Assembly (NCBI GenBank): GCA_902592265.1
Contig: CACJDV010000011.1
Location: forward strand, 1 to 34,930
Reading direction: 5' to 3'
Length of the DNA: 34,930 nucleotides
Origin: an uncultured Pelagibacteraceae bacterium
Lineage (GTDB): Bacteria > Pseudomonadota > Alphaproteobacteria > Pelagibacterales > Pelagibacteraceae
A model generated the notes under the pieces. The model was not told where the DNA came from. It did no database searches and saw nothing but the letters and a program-made list of their open reading frames with translations. How positions within the stretch are numbered: position 1 is the first letter of the stretch; each line of letters starts with the position of its first letter. The translations under genes and the position numbers were made by a program. Below are positions 16,486 to 24,833 of the stretch, one piece after another.

Positions 16486-19329
16486 TTAATTTAAACCCTT
16501 CAAGCTATTTACTATACTGTTGAAACCTGTCGCATTTGAGGCTTTAATCATTAAATAATCATTATTATTAAAATCTTTCTTAATTAATTCAAAAATTCCT
16601 GATTTATTTTCTAAAATTCTTCCTCTTTTTACTTTCACAATATTATCGAATATTTCTCTTACCATTTTTCCCATAACAAATACTTTATCAATATTTGTCT
16701 GATTTATTAAAGGAACTATTGATTGGTGAAGTTTTTTTGAATGTGAACCAAGTTCCATCATATCTCCAAGCAAAAGATATTTACGATATTTTTTTGTATC
16801 TATATTGTCATAATTTTTTAAGGCTGATTTTAAAGATAGAGGATTAGAATTATAACTTTCATCAATTAAGTTTATTTTTTTGTTACCTATCTTTATTGTA
16901 GAATGATCTCCTCTTCCTTCTGGACTTCTAAAATCTAAGAAAATTTTTTCATTAAGTTTAAGCACATCTTTGTAAATACTTATTACACTTAAAGCGCTTA
17001 AAATATTATAAATATTACTTTGAAAATTATTAGAAATTATAAAATATTTAAACTTATCATTAAGTTTAACTTTAATTTTAAATGCCTTTTTAACTTTTTT
17101 AATATTTAACAACTTAACATTTGCTTTTTTAGTTTTAATCCCAAAAGAAATCACATTAATATTATTATTTTCAGCAATTTTTTTATGTAAATTGAAAAAA
17201 CTATCATCAGCATTCAAGACAACAAAACCATTGGGTAATATATTTTTAATTATCTCTGCTTTAGCTAAAGCAATTTGTTTGATATTTTTGAAATTTTTTG
17301 CATGCGCATAATTTATGTTAGTTATCAAGCCAACATTCGGTTTTATAACATTCGTTAAATTATCTATTTCTCCTTTTTTATCCATACCAACCTCTAAAAC
17401 TCCAAATTCATCATTATGTTTTAAATTAAGTAAACTTAATGGAACTCCAAATTTATTGTTATATGATTTTGGAGAAATACTAACACTAGAAATCTTTCCT
17501 AACACATTACCCAATAATTCTTTGAGAGTAGTTTTTCCACAACTTCCTGTAATAGCTATAATATTTGTATCGATATTTTGTCTAAATATTTTTGAAATTT
17601 CAGTCATAAATTTTAATGTATTTCTTACTTTTATCTGACGTTTGCTATCGAATTTATTTTGAACTTTATTTACTACAACTAATGATGCTTTATTTTTAAA
17701 TGCCTCTCCAATATATTTATTTCCATCATTTTTTTTTCCTTTAATAGCAAAAAAGATATCATTCTTATTTACCTCTTTGGAGTTAATTCTTGCTTTATCT
17801 GCTTTAACTAGAGGAATCTTATTTTTGATTTTCGATACTTCTTTAATAATATTTATCTTTAAGTTTTTTGATAAGTTTGTATTCTTTAGTTTTATAGAGT
17901 CTAAAATAATTTTTTTGTCTGAAAAATAAATTTTCTTTTTACCAAAATCTTGTGTTTTCTCATGACCTTTTCCAGCAACCAACAAAATATCACCTGTATT
18001 TAAATTTTTGATAGCCTGAGAAATAGCTTTTTTTCTGTCAGGAATTTCTTTTATTGAAGTGTCTTGAATACCCTTTTTAATATCATCTCTTATTTTTCTT
18101 GGATCTTCAAATCTAGGATTATCATCTGTTAAATAAATTTCATTAGAATAATCACATGCAATCTTTCCCATTTTAAATCTTTTATTTTGATCTCTATTTC
18201 CACCACAACCAAAGAGTAAAATTATTTTTTTATTTGGAAATTGCTCTTTAAGGTTTGAAAGACATATTCTAAGTGCATCTGGTGTATGTGCATAATCAAG
18301 TATTACTTTAGACCTATTTTTGATTTTACCTATTTTTTCAAATCTTCCGTCTATCGGCTTAAGTTGTGATAAGACATTTAGAATTTTGATTAGACTTATA
18401 TTACTATTTTTTGCTGCAATAATCGCCATTAAAATATTTTTTAATTGTATTTTTCCAATAAGATTTAAATTTATTTCTTTTGTTAGATTATAGTATCTTA
18501 TTTTTAATATTTGTTTCTCACCTCTATAACTATGAGATAAAATTTGAAATTGATTTTTATTATTATTTAAAACCTGCAATTTAAATTTTCTAGAAATCGC
18601 GATTTTTTTTATTTTTTTAAATTCCGGTATTGTTTGATCTGTTATTACATTTCCTTTCTTTCCTATCAAATTTTCAAAGAGGTACAGTTTTGCTTTAAAA
18701 TATTCTTTAAAATTTTTATGATAATCTAGATGATCTTGAGATAAATTCGTGAAAATACCAGATGAAAACTTTAGACCATCCAACCTATGTTGAGTTAGAC
18801 CATGACTAGATGCTTCCATAATTACATTATTAATTTTTTGAGATTTTAATTTAGATAATATTTGTCCCATTCGAATTGGGTCTATTGTAGTGTTTGGTAA
18901 ATTGAAGCTAATATTTTTTGATCTTACACCTAATGTTCCGATTGAGGCGACTTTTATTTTATTAAGTTTTAACAATTGAAAATAAAAATCTGAAACAGAT
19001 GATTTTCCATTTGTTCCAGTTACAGCAATTAAATTATTTGGTTTATTCTTATAAATTTTAAAAGCGATCTCTGCTAAAAGTTTTCTTATATTTTTAGTAT
19101 GAATAAATAAAATATCCTTTTGAAGATTTGTAATTCTTTTCTCGCTTATAATAATTTTAGAGCCTTTTTTTATTGCAATAGAAATGAATTTATTTCCATC
19201 AAAATTATTTCCTTTTATAGCAAAAAAAATATTATCTTTTTTAATATCTTTTGAATTGAATGAAATCCCTGAGAAAAAAAATTTTTTTTTACTATTATCT
19301 ATATTGGTAAAATAATTGCCTAATAACAT
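16486..19329 (-). CDS. murE-murF: Fused MurE-MurF: meso-DAP-adding and D-Ala-D-Ala-adding Mur ligases
   Basis: A single uninterrupted 947-aa frame holds two complete Mur ligases. Residues about 1-485 are MurE: SGISFNSKDIKKDNIFFAIKG, P-loop TGTNGKSS (104-111), ASSHGL, DYAHTPDAL, and DNPR at 403-406, the signature for meso-diaminopimelate rather than lysine, then AGKGHEKTQ. Residues about 500-947 are MurF: INSKEVNKNDIFFAIKG, P-loop GSCGKTT (595-601), SYNNKFGVPLSL, VGMDKKGEI, and NLIDESYNSNPLSL. The linker (about 480-500) is a short lysine-rich stretch with no methionine, so a separate MurF start is unlikely. The product performs two consecutive steps, adding DAP and then D-Ala-D-Ala. It starts 2 nt after ftsI. 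MurE-MurF fusions are known elsewhere, for example in Bordetella. Confidence 0.96.
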   Translation of the reverse strand: MLLGNYFTNIDNSKKKFFFSGISFNSKDIKKDNIFFAIKGNNFDGNKFISIAIKKGSKIIISEKRITNLQKDILFIHTKNIRKLLAEIAFKIYKNKPNNLIAVTGTNGKSSVSDFYFQLLKLNKIKVASIGTLGVRSKNISFNLPNTTIDPIRMGQILSKLKSQKINNVIMEASSHGLTQHRLDGLKFSSGIFTNLSQDHLDYHKNFKEYFKAKLYLFENLIGKKGNVITDQTIPEFKKIKKIAISRKFKLQVLNNNKNQFQILSHSYRGEKQILKIRYYNLTKEINLNLIGKIQLKNILMAIIAAKNSNISLIKILNVLSQLKPIDGRFEKIGKIKNRSKVILDYAHTPDALRICLSNLKEQFPNKKIILLFGCGGNRDQNKRFKMGKIACDYSNEIYLTDDNPRFEDPRKIRDDIKKGIQDTSIKEIPDRKKAISQAIKNLNTGDILLVAGKGHEKTQDFGKKKIYFSDKKIILDSIKLKNTNLSKNLKINIIKEVSKIKNKIPLVKADKARINSKEVNKNDIFFAIKGKKNDGNKYIGEAFKNKASLVVVNKVQNKFDSKRQIKVRNTLKFMTEISKIFRQNIDTNIIAITGSCGKTTLKELLGNVLGKISSVSISPKSYNNKFGVPLSLLNLKHNDEFGVLEVGMDKKGEIDNLTNVIKPNVGLITNINYAHAKNFKNIKQIALAKAEIIKNILPNGFVVLNADDSFFNLHKKIAENNNINVISFGIKTKKANVKLLNIKKVKKAFKIKVKLNDKFKYFIISNNFQSNIYNILSALSVISIYKDVLKLNEKIFLDFRSPEGRGDHSTIKIGNKKINLIDESYNSNPLSLKSALKNYDNIDTKKYRKYLLLGDMMELGSHSKKLHQSIVPLINQTNIDKVFVMGKMVREIFDNIVKVKRGRILENKSGIFELIKKDFNNNDYLMIKASNATGFNSIVNSLKGLN

Positions 19330-19331
19330 TG

Positions 19332-21002
19332 TTAATTAATTTGCGCGTATTTTGTGGCTAAAATAGGCCCAATCTTTTCTATAATTTGACCAACAACTTC
19401 AACCGAAGTCCAACCCGCAGTATTAAAAGGAGTTCCTTTGTATTTTATTCCTGATCCATCTCTATAATTATAAACGTATTCACTATTTGTTTTAGGCTCA
19501 TCCAACATTACTACCAAACTATACTTGGGATTTGAGGCTGGAAATACTGATGCAAAAGTATTAATTTTTTTTCGGGAATATCCACCCTCTAAAATTTTTT
19601 CTGCGGTACCAGTTTTCCCTGCAACCTCATAACCTTCTACGTTAGCTAGAGTTGCTGTACCTTCTTTTGTAGTTACAATTTTTCTTAATATTGAAACAAG
19701 ATTTGATGAAACATTTTCCTCTAAGATTCTATCCCCTTTAAAATATTTTTCTTTTTTTATAAGAGTTGGATTGATCCTAAAACCACCGTTAGCAATAGTA
19801 GAGTAAGCGCTAGTTAATTGTAAAATTGTAGTAGTTATTCCATGTCCATATGAAGTTGTTGCAAGCTTACATTTTCCCCAATTAAAAGATATTGGCTTGC
19901 CCATTTCCTCAATATCAAATTGTATTGAGTTAATTAACTCGAGATCATTTAAAAATTTTTTATATTTTTCTATCCCGATTGCTTGGCCGATTCTTACTGA
20001 ACCTATGTTGCCTGAGCGGATTAGTATTTCTTCAGCAGTTAAGTTAGAGGGAATTTTTTTATCGTATTCACTTATTTTATTTTTTCCACAAGTAATACTT
20101 TTTTCTAAATTTTTAAACTTAGTATTTGGCTCTATTATTTTTTCATTTAGAGCTGCTGCTAAGGTAAAAGTTTTAAAGACAGAGCCTAATTCATAAACAC
20201 CTTTAGTTGCTCTATTAATAAAATTCACATCAGTGATATTTTGTCTTTGATTTGGGTCAAAATCAGGCAGTGAAATAATCGATAATATCTCACCGTTATT
20301 AATATCCATTAAAATTGAGGCACTGCCCTTAGTTTTAAATATTTTATTAAACCTTAGTAACTCCTCTCTAATTAAATACTGAATATCCTTGTCGACAGTA
20401 AGCTTAATAGATTTATTGTTTTTTTTTAAAATTGAGTCTAAGGATTTCTCTAGCCCAGAAATTCCTAGGTTATCATCATCAATTTGTCCAATTATATGAC
20501 TAAATAAATTTTTTTGAGGATAAATTCTTGTAAGATTTTCATGTGGCTTTATTGATTTATCACCTAACATCATAATCTTCTCATAATTCTCCTGTGAAAT
20601 TCTTTTTTCGAACCAAAAAAATTTATTTTTTGAAAGCTTAGAATTAATTAATTTAAAATCTTTATTAGGAAAAATATATTTTAGATTAAGTAATAATTTT
20701 TTTTTATCTATCGCTTCAATAGGATTTATTCCAATATCAATAGAATTTACTGTTTTAGCTAAAAAATGATTATTTCGGTCTAAGATATTTGCTCTCTGGA
20801 TTTTATTAAAAGATCCGTAATTCTTTGAAATATTAGATTTTAAATCTCTAGATCCAAGATGAGTAAGATGAATGCAATAAATTATTGAAATAAGAAAAAA
20901 AACAAAAAAAATGAATGCAACTCTATTAAATCTAATATCAAAGTTTTTTTTATTCTTTTTAAATTCAAATTCTTCTTTATTTTCCTGAAGGATAAATTTC
21001 AT
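19332..21002 (-). CDS. ftsI: Septal transpeptidase FtsI (PBP3)
   Basis: Class B penicillin-binding protein crosslinking septal peptidoglycan with FtsW. I place the start at the ATG at 21000-21002 (556 aa), 4 nt after the ftsL stop. Twenty further codons are open upstream (to 21062) but lie inside ftsL. After a basic cytoplasmic stretch there is one transmembrane segment (FNRVAFIFFVFFLISIIYC), a dimerisation region (ANILDRNNHFLAKTV) and the transpeptidase domain with SxxK (GSVFKTFT), SxN (RSGNIGS) and KTG (AGKTGTAEK) motifs in order. The C-terminal part has LVVMLDEPK, as in FtsI. All three active-site motifs are intact. Confidence 0.95.
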   Translation of the reverse strand: MKFILQENKEEFEFKKNKKNFDIRFNRVAFIFFVFFLISIIYCIHLTHLGSRDLKSNISKNYGSFNKIQRANILDRNNHFLAKTVNSIDIGINPIEAIDKKKLLLNLKYIFPNKDFKLINSKLSKNKFFWFEKRISQENYEKIMMLGDKSIKPHENLTRIYPQKNLFSHIIGQIDDDNLGISGLEKSLDSILKKNNKSIKLTVDKDIQYLIREELLRFNKIFKTKGSASILMDINNGEILSIISLPDFDPNQRQNITDVNFINRATKGVYELGSVFKTFTLAAALNEKIIEPNTKFKNLEKSITCGKNKISEYDKKIPSNLTAEEILIRSGNIGSVRIGQAIGIEKYKKFLNDLELINSIQFDIEEMGKPISFNWGKCKLATTSYGHGITTTILQLTSAYSTIANGGFRINPTLIKKEKYFKGDRILEENVSSNLVSILRKIVTTKEGTATLANVEGYEVAGKTGTAEKILEGGYSRKKINTFASVFPASNPKYSLVVMLDEPKTNSEYVYNYRDGSGIKYKGTPFNTAGWTSVEVVGQIIEKIGPILATKYAQIN

Positions 21003-21006
21003 ATTT

Positions 21007-21318
21007 TCATTTTTCGTTATCTGTAATTTTGACATCGTTTGTAAAGATTTTGTTTCCTGCAAAGTTGATAATTTCTATTTCATTTATACTTTTTTGGGTC
21101 AATTTATTTTCAAAATAAAGATTTTGATAATTTATTAGTTTTTCTGCAGAGCTTAAATAATCGAATTCAAGTTTTTCATTATCTAATTCTAAATTTAAAT
21201 CTGATATATTCTCTTTTAAACTGAACAATTCTTCATCAATTTTCTTCGTAGAGTTTTTTATAAAAGTGGTAATTACAATAAGTGAAAAAATTAAACTAAT
21301 AGTTAGAATTTTTTTCAT
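21007..21318 (-). CDS. ftsL: Divisome protein FtsL
   Basis: Small bitopic membrane protein of 103 aa that would form the FtsQLB complex with FtsQ and FtsB and activate FtsWI. It has an N-terminal transmembrane segment (about residues 4-20, [17 protein letters not shown]) followed by a leucine/glutamate-rich coiled coil ([26 protein letters not shown], split here by residues of opposite charge) and an AEKLINYQN segment like that of alphaproteobacterial FtsL. The family has little sequence conservation, so the call rests on topology, size and position between rsmH (4-bp ATGA overlap) and ftsI. Confidence 0.85.
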   Translation of the reverse strand: MKKILTISLIFSLIVITTFIKNSTKKIDEELFSLKENISDLNLELDNEKLEFDYLSSAEKLINYQNLYFENKLTQKSINEIEIINFAGNKIFTNDVKITDNEK

Positions 21319-22325
21319 AATTCAAGTCCAAGATTTTCAATTTCTATTAGATCTTTAAATTTGTCTAAAATATCAGTTTTAAAATCGTAAAAATTTTCCT
21401 TTTTTATTAAGCACCTTAATTTTGCAGACCTAGAAGGAGGGTTTTCTTTTAGTTCTCGATTTGATGGCACTATTGGTTTTTTTTGATGTAATTTAAATAA
21501 GATTTCTTTGTGTATTTCTTCAGGTTGATATCTGGATACACTTTTATGTTCTGAGAGACTTCTGAAGAAATATTTTACAATTTTATCCTCTAAAGAATGA
21601 AAAGTCACAACAACCAAAAGTCCATCTTTTTTTAAAATTTTAGCTGCATGGATCATTCCATAAATTAACTCACTAATTTCTTTGTTAACAAAAATTCTCA
21701 ATGCCTGAAAAACTTTAGTTGCAGAATGGGTTTTTTTACTAATTCCTTTTTTTGACTTTTCAATAATTCTTACTAGCTGAGGAGTGTCTATTTCTTTCAA
21801 CAATCTTTCTTTAAGAATATTTTTAACGATTAATTTTGCATCCCTTTCATCACCAAAAGATTTGAAAATTTTTACAAGGCTTTTTCCATCTAATTTATTT
21901 ACTGTTTCTTTTGCTGAGAATTCATTTAAACCCATCCTCATATCTAATGATCCACTAGAATTAAAAGACAATCCTTTCTCTAAATTTTTAATTTGTGTGA
22001 ATGAATAACCTAAATCAAATAATATACCTCTGATATTTTCATTTTTGAGTTTTAAATTTCCTAATTTACTAAAATTTAAATTCTTAAAGATAAATCGGTT
22101 TGGATATTCACTTTCAATCTCTTTTGCGATTTTTAAACTTTCTGAGTCTCTGTCGATACCAATTACTTTATTTTCTTTATTTTTTAGAATTTCTCGAGTG
22201 TATCCTCCTTGACCAAAAGTACAGTCAATAAATGTGCCACCATATTGAGGGGAAATAATGCTAATAATTTCTTTTAGCAGTACTGGATAATGTCTTGTTT
22301 TATCCTGTACTATGGTGGCTTCCAT
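21315..22325 (-). CDS. rsmH: 16S rRNA (cytosine-1402-N4)-methyltransferase RsmH (MraW)
   Basis: SAM-dependent methyltransferase modifying C1402 in the 16S rRNA decoding centre, a standard early dcw gene. The 336-aa product has [13 protein letters not shown], the SAM motif [64 protein letters not shown] and [16 protein letters not shown], then a C-terminal [18 protein letters not shown] segment. All are classic RsmH blocks. It lies 18 bp downstream of ftsZ, which is unusual; mraZ is normally its direct neighbour. Confidence 0.97.
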   Translation of the reverse strand: MEATIVQDKTRHYPVLLKEIISIISPQYGGTFIDCTFGQGGYTREILKNKENKVIGIDRDSESLKIAKEIESEYPNRFIFKNLNFSKLGNLKLKNENIRGILFDLGYSFTQIKNLEKGLSFNSSGSLDMRMGLNEFSAKETVNKLDGKSLVKIFKSFGDERDAKLIVKNILKERLLKEIDTPQLVRIIEKSKKGISKKTHSATKVFQALRIFVNKEISELIYGMIHAAKILKKDGLLVVVTFHSLEDKIVKYFFRSLSEHKSVSRYQPEEIHKEILFKLHQKKPIVPSNRELKENPPSRSAKLRCLIKKENFYDFKTDILDKFKDLIEIENLGLEL

Positions 22326-22343
22326 TTATTTTTACGAAGACCA

Positions 22344-23810
22344 TTAATTTTTTTGTCTTCTTAAAAATGCTGGTATCTCTAAATCGTCCTCTTGTTCCTC
22401 ATTTTCTTGGGACAACAGATTTTCTGTTGAAGACGTCTCGTTTTCAGAGCTAAATAAGTCTGGTGCATCATTATCTACTCCAAACTCTCTTAGATCATTT
22501 TTTATCTCATCTACATTAGTTGACTCACCTATGGCCTCTTGAGTAAAAGAACTTTCTTCATCCTCATTGGTGTTTTCAACTAAGTTTTCAACTTGTTGAT
22601 TTTTTAATAATTCCTCATGGTATTGATCATTAATTTGATTAATATTATCATTCGCAACAGTTTCACTAATATTTTCAGTCGATATCTCATTCTCTAATTT
22701 CAATGCATTAGCACCACTTGATATTGGCGTGCTAGTTGAAAAATTAAAAGAAGTATTGGATCCTAGATTTGAAAAATCAGAATATCCAGGATTTCTATTT
22801 TGGATTCTATGAACCATATTAATTACTGATTTTGTTTCGGGTTGTTGTCCATCTAAAGCCGTTGCAACAATTGATACTCTAATTTTACCCTCAAGAGATG
22901 GGTCAGTTATTGCACCTATAATTACCTCTGCATCAGCCTCAACTTCAGATCTTATTTTGTTAACCACCTCATCAACTTCAAATAACTTAAGGTCTTTACC
23001 GCCTGTAATATTGACAAGTAATCCTTTTGCACCTTTAAGAGTATAGTCATCAATTAAAGGATTGCTGATTGCCATCTCGGTAGCTTTCATAGATCTACCC
23101 TCGCCTTCAGCCTCTCCTGTTCCCATCATAGCTTTACCCATAGATGCCATAACCGTTTCAACATCTGCAAAATCTAAATTAATGATCCCAGGTCTTACCA
23201 TTAGGTCGGTCACACTTTGAACCCCATGCATTAAAACATTATTTGATAAATTGAACGACTCCTCAAATGTAGTTTGCTCATTTGCTATTTTGAATAAATT
23301 TTGGTTGGGAATTACAATAATAGTGTCCACATGTTTTCTTAATTCTTCAAGACCGATCTGAGCTCTTCTCATTCTTGATGGGCCTTCATATAAAAATGGT
23401 AATGTCACTACTCCGACAGTTAAAATATTTAATTCTTTTGCAGCTCTTGCAATTACATGAGCAGCACCAGTTCCTGTTCCACCACCCATTCCAGCGGCTA
23501 TAAAAACCATATTTGCACCTTGTAAAACATTAACGATATCATTTAAAGATTCATCGGCTGCAGCTTGACCTATGTCAATTTTGGCACCTGCACCAAGACC
23601 TTTGGTTAAATTTAAACCAATTTGAATTTTTGATTTTGCTTTGCTATGTTTTAAATCTTGAGCGTCAGTATTGACAGCAATGAATTCAACACCTTGCATT
23701 CCATTTTCAATCATTTCATTAATTGCATTTCCACCTGCACCACCTACTCCCATTACCAAAAGTCTTGGTTGTAACTCTTTAATCTCAGGAGTTTTAAAGT
23801 TAATTGTCAT
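22344..23810 (-). CDS. ftsZ: Cell-division tubulin homologue FtsZ
   Basis: GTPase that polymerises into the Z ring. The 488-aa product has the glycine loop [13 protein letters not shown] (residues 21-33), the tubulin signature GGGTGTG (109-115), [15 protein letters not shown], and [11 protein letters not shown] in the core, which ends near residue 330. A long acidic Asn/Glu/Ser-rich linker (about 330-470) follows, ending in the conserved C-terminal peptide [12 protein letters not shown]. Such a tail normally binds FtsA domain 2B, which is missing here. The gene lies between mraZ and rsmH instead of after ftsA. It has one of the clearest Shine-Dalgarno sequences in the window. Confidence 0.98.
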   Translation of the reverse strand: MTINFKTPEIKELQPRLLVMGVGGAGGNAINEMIENGMQGVEFIAVNTDAQDLKHSKAKSKIQIGLNLTKGLGAGAKIDIGQAAADESLNDIVNVLQGANMVFIAAGMGGGTGTGAAHVIARAAKELNILTVGVVTLPFLYEGPSRMRRAQIGLEELRKHVDTIIVIPNQNLFKIANEQTTFEESFNLSNNVLMHGVQSVTDLMVRPGIINLDFADVETVMASMGKAMMGTGEAEGEGRSMKATEMAISNPLIDDYTLKGAKGLLVNITGGKDLKLFEVDEVVNKIRSEVEADAEVIIGAITDPSLEGKIRVSIVATALDGQQPETKSVINMVHRIQNRNPGYSDFSNLGSNTSFNFSTSTPISSGANALKLENEISTENISETVANDNINQINDQYHEELLKNQQVENLVENTNEDEESSFTQEAIGESTNVDEIKNDLREFGVDNDAPDLFSSENETSSTENLLSQENEEQEDDLEIPAFLRRQKN

Positions 23811-23818
23811 TTTGTTAT

Positions 23819-23825
23819 CCCCCTC
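23819..23825 (-). promoter_or_regulatory. Strong Shine-Dalgarno of ftsZ
   Basis: GAGGGGG lies 8 nt upstream of the ftsZ ATG on the minus strand. Most other genes in this cluster rely on stop/start overlaps and have weak or absent Shine-Dalgarno sequences, so ftsZ appears to have its own strong initiation signal, consistent with FtsZ being needed in much larger amounts than the Mur enzymes. Confidence 0.7.
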
Positions 23826-23828
23826 TTT

Positions 23829-24284
23829 TTATTTATTTAATTGATTCTCCCATTTAAGACTTGCACGATTTAAATTTGCTTTTTTTCTTGCATTGACCTT
23901 AAATTTTTCAAAAATTGTTGGTTCCCATATCTGAAAAGTCTTACCTTGACCAACAAACACCATGCTATTTTTAATTTTTGCATGTTTTAATAATTTTGGT
24001 GTAAGTGAAATTCTCCCCTCAGGATCAAATTGTAAATTTGCACTTTCTGATAATATTGAAGTAGCAAAAAAATCTCTTTTTTCCTCAAATGGACTCAAAG
24101 CGTCTATTGAATTAGAAATTTTTTCAACTCTGTCTTGAGGCCACGCCTCGATTGATTGATTGTTAAATGATGGATAACAAATCACCCCATTGTAACCTAA
24201 ATTAGATAAGTAAGATCTAAAACTCGCTGGCACTGACACCCTTCCTTTTTTGTCCAATTTGTTTTCGTAGGTTGATAAAAACAT
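23829..24284 (-). CDS. mraZ: Transcriptional regulator MraZ
   Basis: DNA-binding repressor of the dcw cluster with two AbrB-like swapped-hairpin repeats; 151 aa. The two copies of the core motif are visible: DKKGRVSVPASFR (about residues 11-23) and DPEGRISLTPKLLKHAKI (about 87-104), with FVGQGKTFQIWEP near the end. It is first in the cluster, 18 bp ahead of ftsZ. A candidate operator of phased TGGG repeats overlaps its promoter, implying autoregulation as in other bacteria. An AAGGA Shine-Dalgarno lies 11 nt before the ATG. Confidence 0.96.
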   Translation of the reverse strand: MFLSTYENKLDKKGRVSVPASFRSYLSNLGYNGVICYPSFNNQSIEAWPQDRVEKISNSIDALSPFEEKRDFFATSILSESANLQFDPEGRISLTPKLLKHAKIKNSMVFVGQGKTFQIWEPTIFEKFKVNARKKANLNRASLKWENQLNK

Positions 24285-24312
24285 AAACCATAAATTCCTT
24301 TATTCCCTTTGT

Positions 24313-24350
24313 ATGGGAATATATGGGATATTATGGGTTTTTAAGCTGGG
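24313..24350 (+). promoter_or_regulatory. Probable MraZ operator: phased TGGG repeats
   Basis: TGGG occurs at 24314-24317, 24324-24327 and 24334-24337, exactly one helical turn (10 bp) apart, each preceded by TA, with a fourth TGGG at 24347-24350 out of phase. MraZ of other bacteria binds tandem TGGG-type repeats with 5-6 bp spacers ahead of its own gene. The repeats cover the spacer and -10 region of the mraZ promoter, so bound MraZ should block initiation. Confidence 0.8.
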
Positions 24351-24356
24351 TGTCAA
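24328..24356 (-). promoter_or_regulatory. Sigma70-type promoter of mraZ and the dcw cluster
   Basis: On the minus strand a perfect TTGACA (-35, 24351-24356) is followed after exactly 17 bp by TAATAT (-10, 24328-24333). A CATAAT two bases nearer the -35 is an alternative -10. Transcription would begin near 24321 and give a leader of about 37 nt before the mraZ ATG. It is the best promoter seen in the window. Confidence 0.75.
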
Positions 24357-24361
24357 TACAT

Positions 24362-24412
24362 ACAATTTATGGTTTAAATGAGAAAATTTGAGTAATTTAA
24401 TTCATAAATTGT
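24362..24412 (-). terminator. Weak hairpin between rnpB and mraZ
   Basis: ACAATTTATG and CATAAATTGT form a perfect 10-bp stem around a 31-nt AT-rich loop in RNA read out of rnpB. The stem has only two G-C pairs and no clear U tract follows, so termination is uncertain. It may instead mark the rnpB 3' processing region or be a DNA site. Confidence 0.25.
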
Positions 24413-24433
24413 TGATAGTTAAAATTAAGAGAA

Positions 24434-24795
24434 GTTTGCCAGATAAACTATAAGCCGGGTTCTGTCATTTAAACCTATCATTTCTCTAGGTTTGAAATCA
24501 CTTCCAAACTCAAGCGACTAACCCAGGTGACTAGCCAAGGATGGCTTTTAGTTTTTCAACAGTGTCACCTCTACTTAGTCTTGCTCCCAGTGGGGTTTTC
24601 CAGCGTTCATTGTTACCAATAGAACCGGTGTGCTCTTACCACACCTTTTCACCCTTGCCATGTTATGGCGGTTTATTTTCTGTGGCACTATCCCTAGGGT
24701 TGCCCCCGCCAGGTATTACCTGGCACTGTATCCTTGCGGAGCCCGGACTTTCCTCTTTAATTACTTAAAGCGATAAGTCATTCATCTGGCACTCA
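24434..24795 (-). ncRNA. rnpB: RNase P RNA
   Basis: Catalytic RNA that matures tRNA 5' ends. On the minus strand the conserved blocks appear in order: GAGGAAAGTCCGGGCTCC near the 5' end, the AGTGCCACAGAAA region, GGTGAAAAGGTGTGGTAAG and AGCACACCGG in the middle, and ACAGAACCCGGCTTATA near the 3' end. P1 is closed by GCCAGAT (24784-24790) pairing with ATCTGGC (24438-24444), which fixes the ends to within a few bases. The overall layout fits a bacterial type A RNA of about 360 nt. It lies upstream of mraZ and on the same strand. Confidence 0.95.
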
Positions 24796-24833
24796 CAATC
24801 TATAATTAAATTGATTTTTTTCAACAATAATTG

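Larger units (their letters stand above)
24284..24376. repeat. 13-bp inverted repeat flanking the mraZ promoter
   Basis: TAAACCATAAATT at 24284-24296 and its exact reverse complement AATTTATGGTTTA at 24364-24376 bracket the promoter and MraZ repeats. The inner arm overlaps the mraZ start and Shine-Dalgarno region. A third partial copy, CATAAATTGT, is at 24403-24412 and pairs with ACAATTTATG at 24362-24371. Because the DNA is AT-rich, a chance origin cannot be excluded. Confidence 0.5.

Noticed and set aside
21003..21062. Upstream extension of ftsI by 20 codons
   Set aside because: It overlaps the end of ftsL; the ATG at 21002, 4 nt after the ftsL stop, gives a normal short cytoplasmic N terminus. 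An intermediate ATG at 21035 cannot be fully excluded.
24541..24768. Plus-strand open frame of 75 codons in a G+C-richer patch
   Set aside because: It lies wholly inside the minus-strand RNase P RNA; its composition and apparent motifs come from the conserved RNA.
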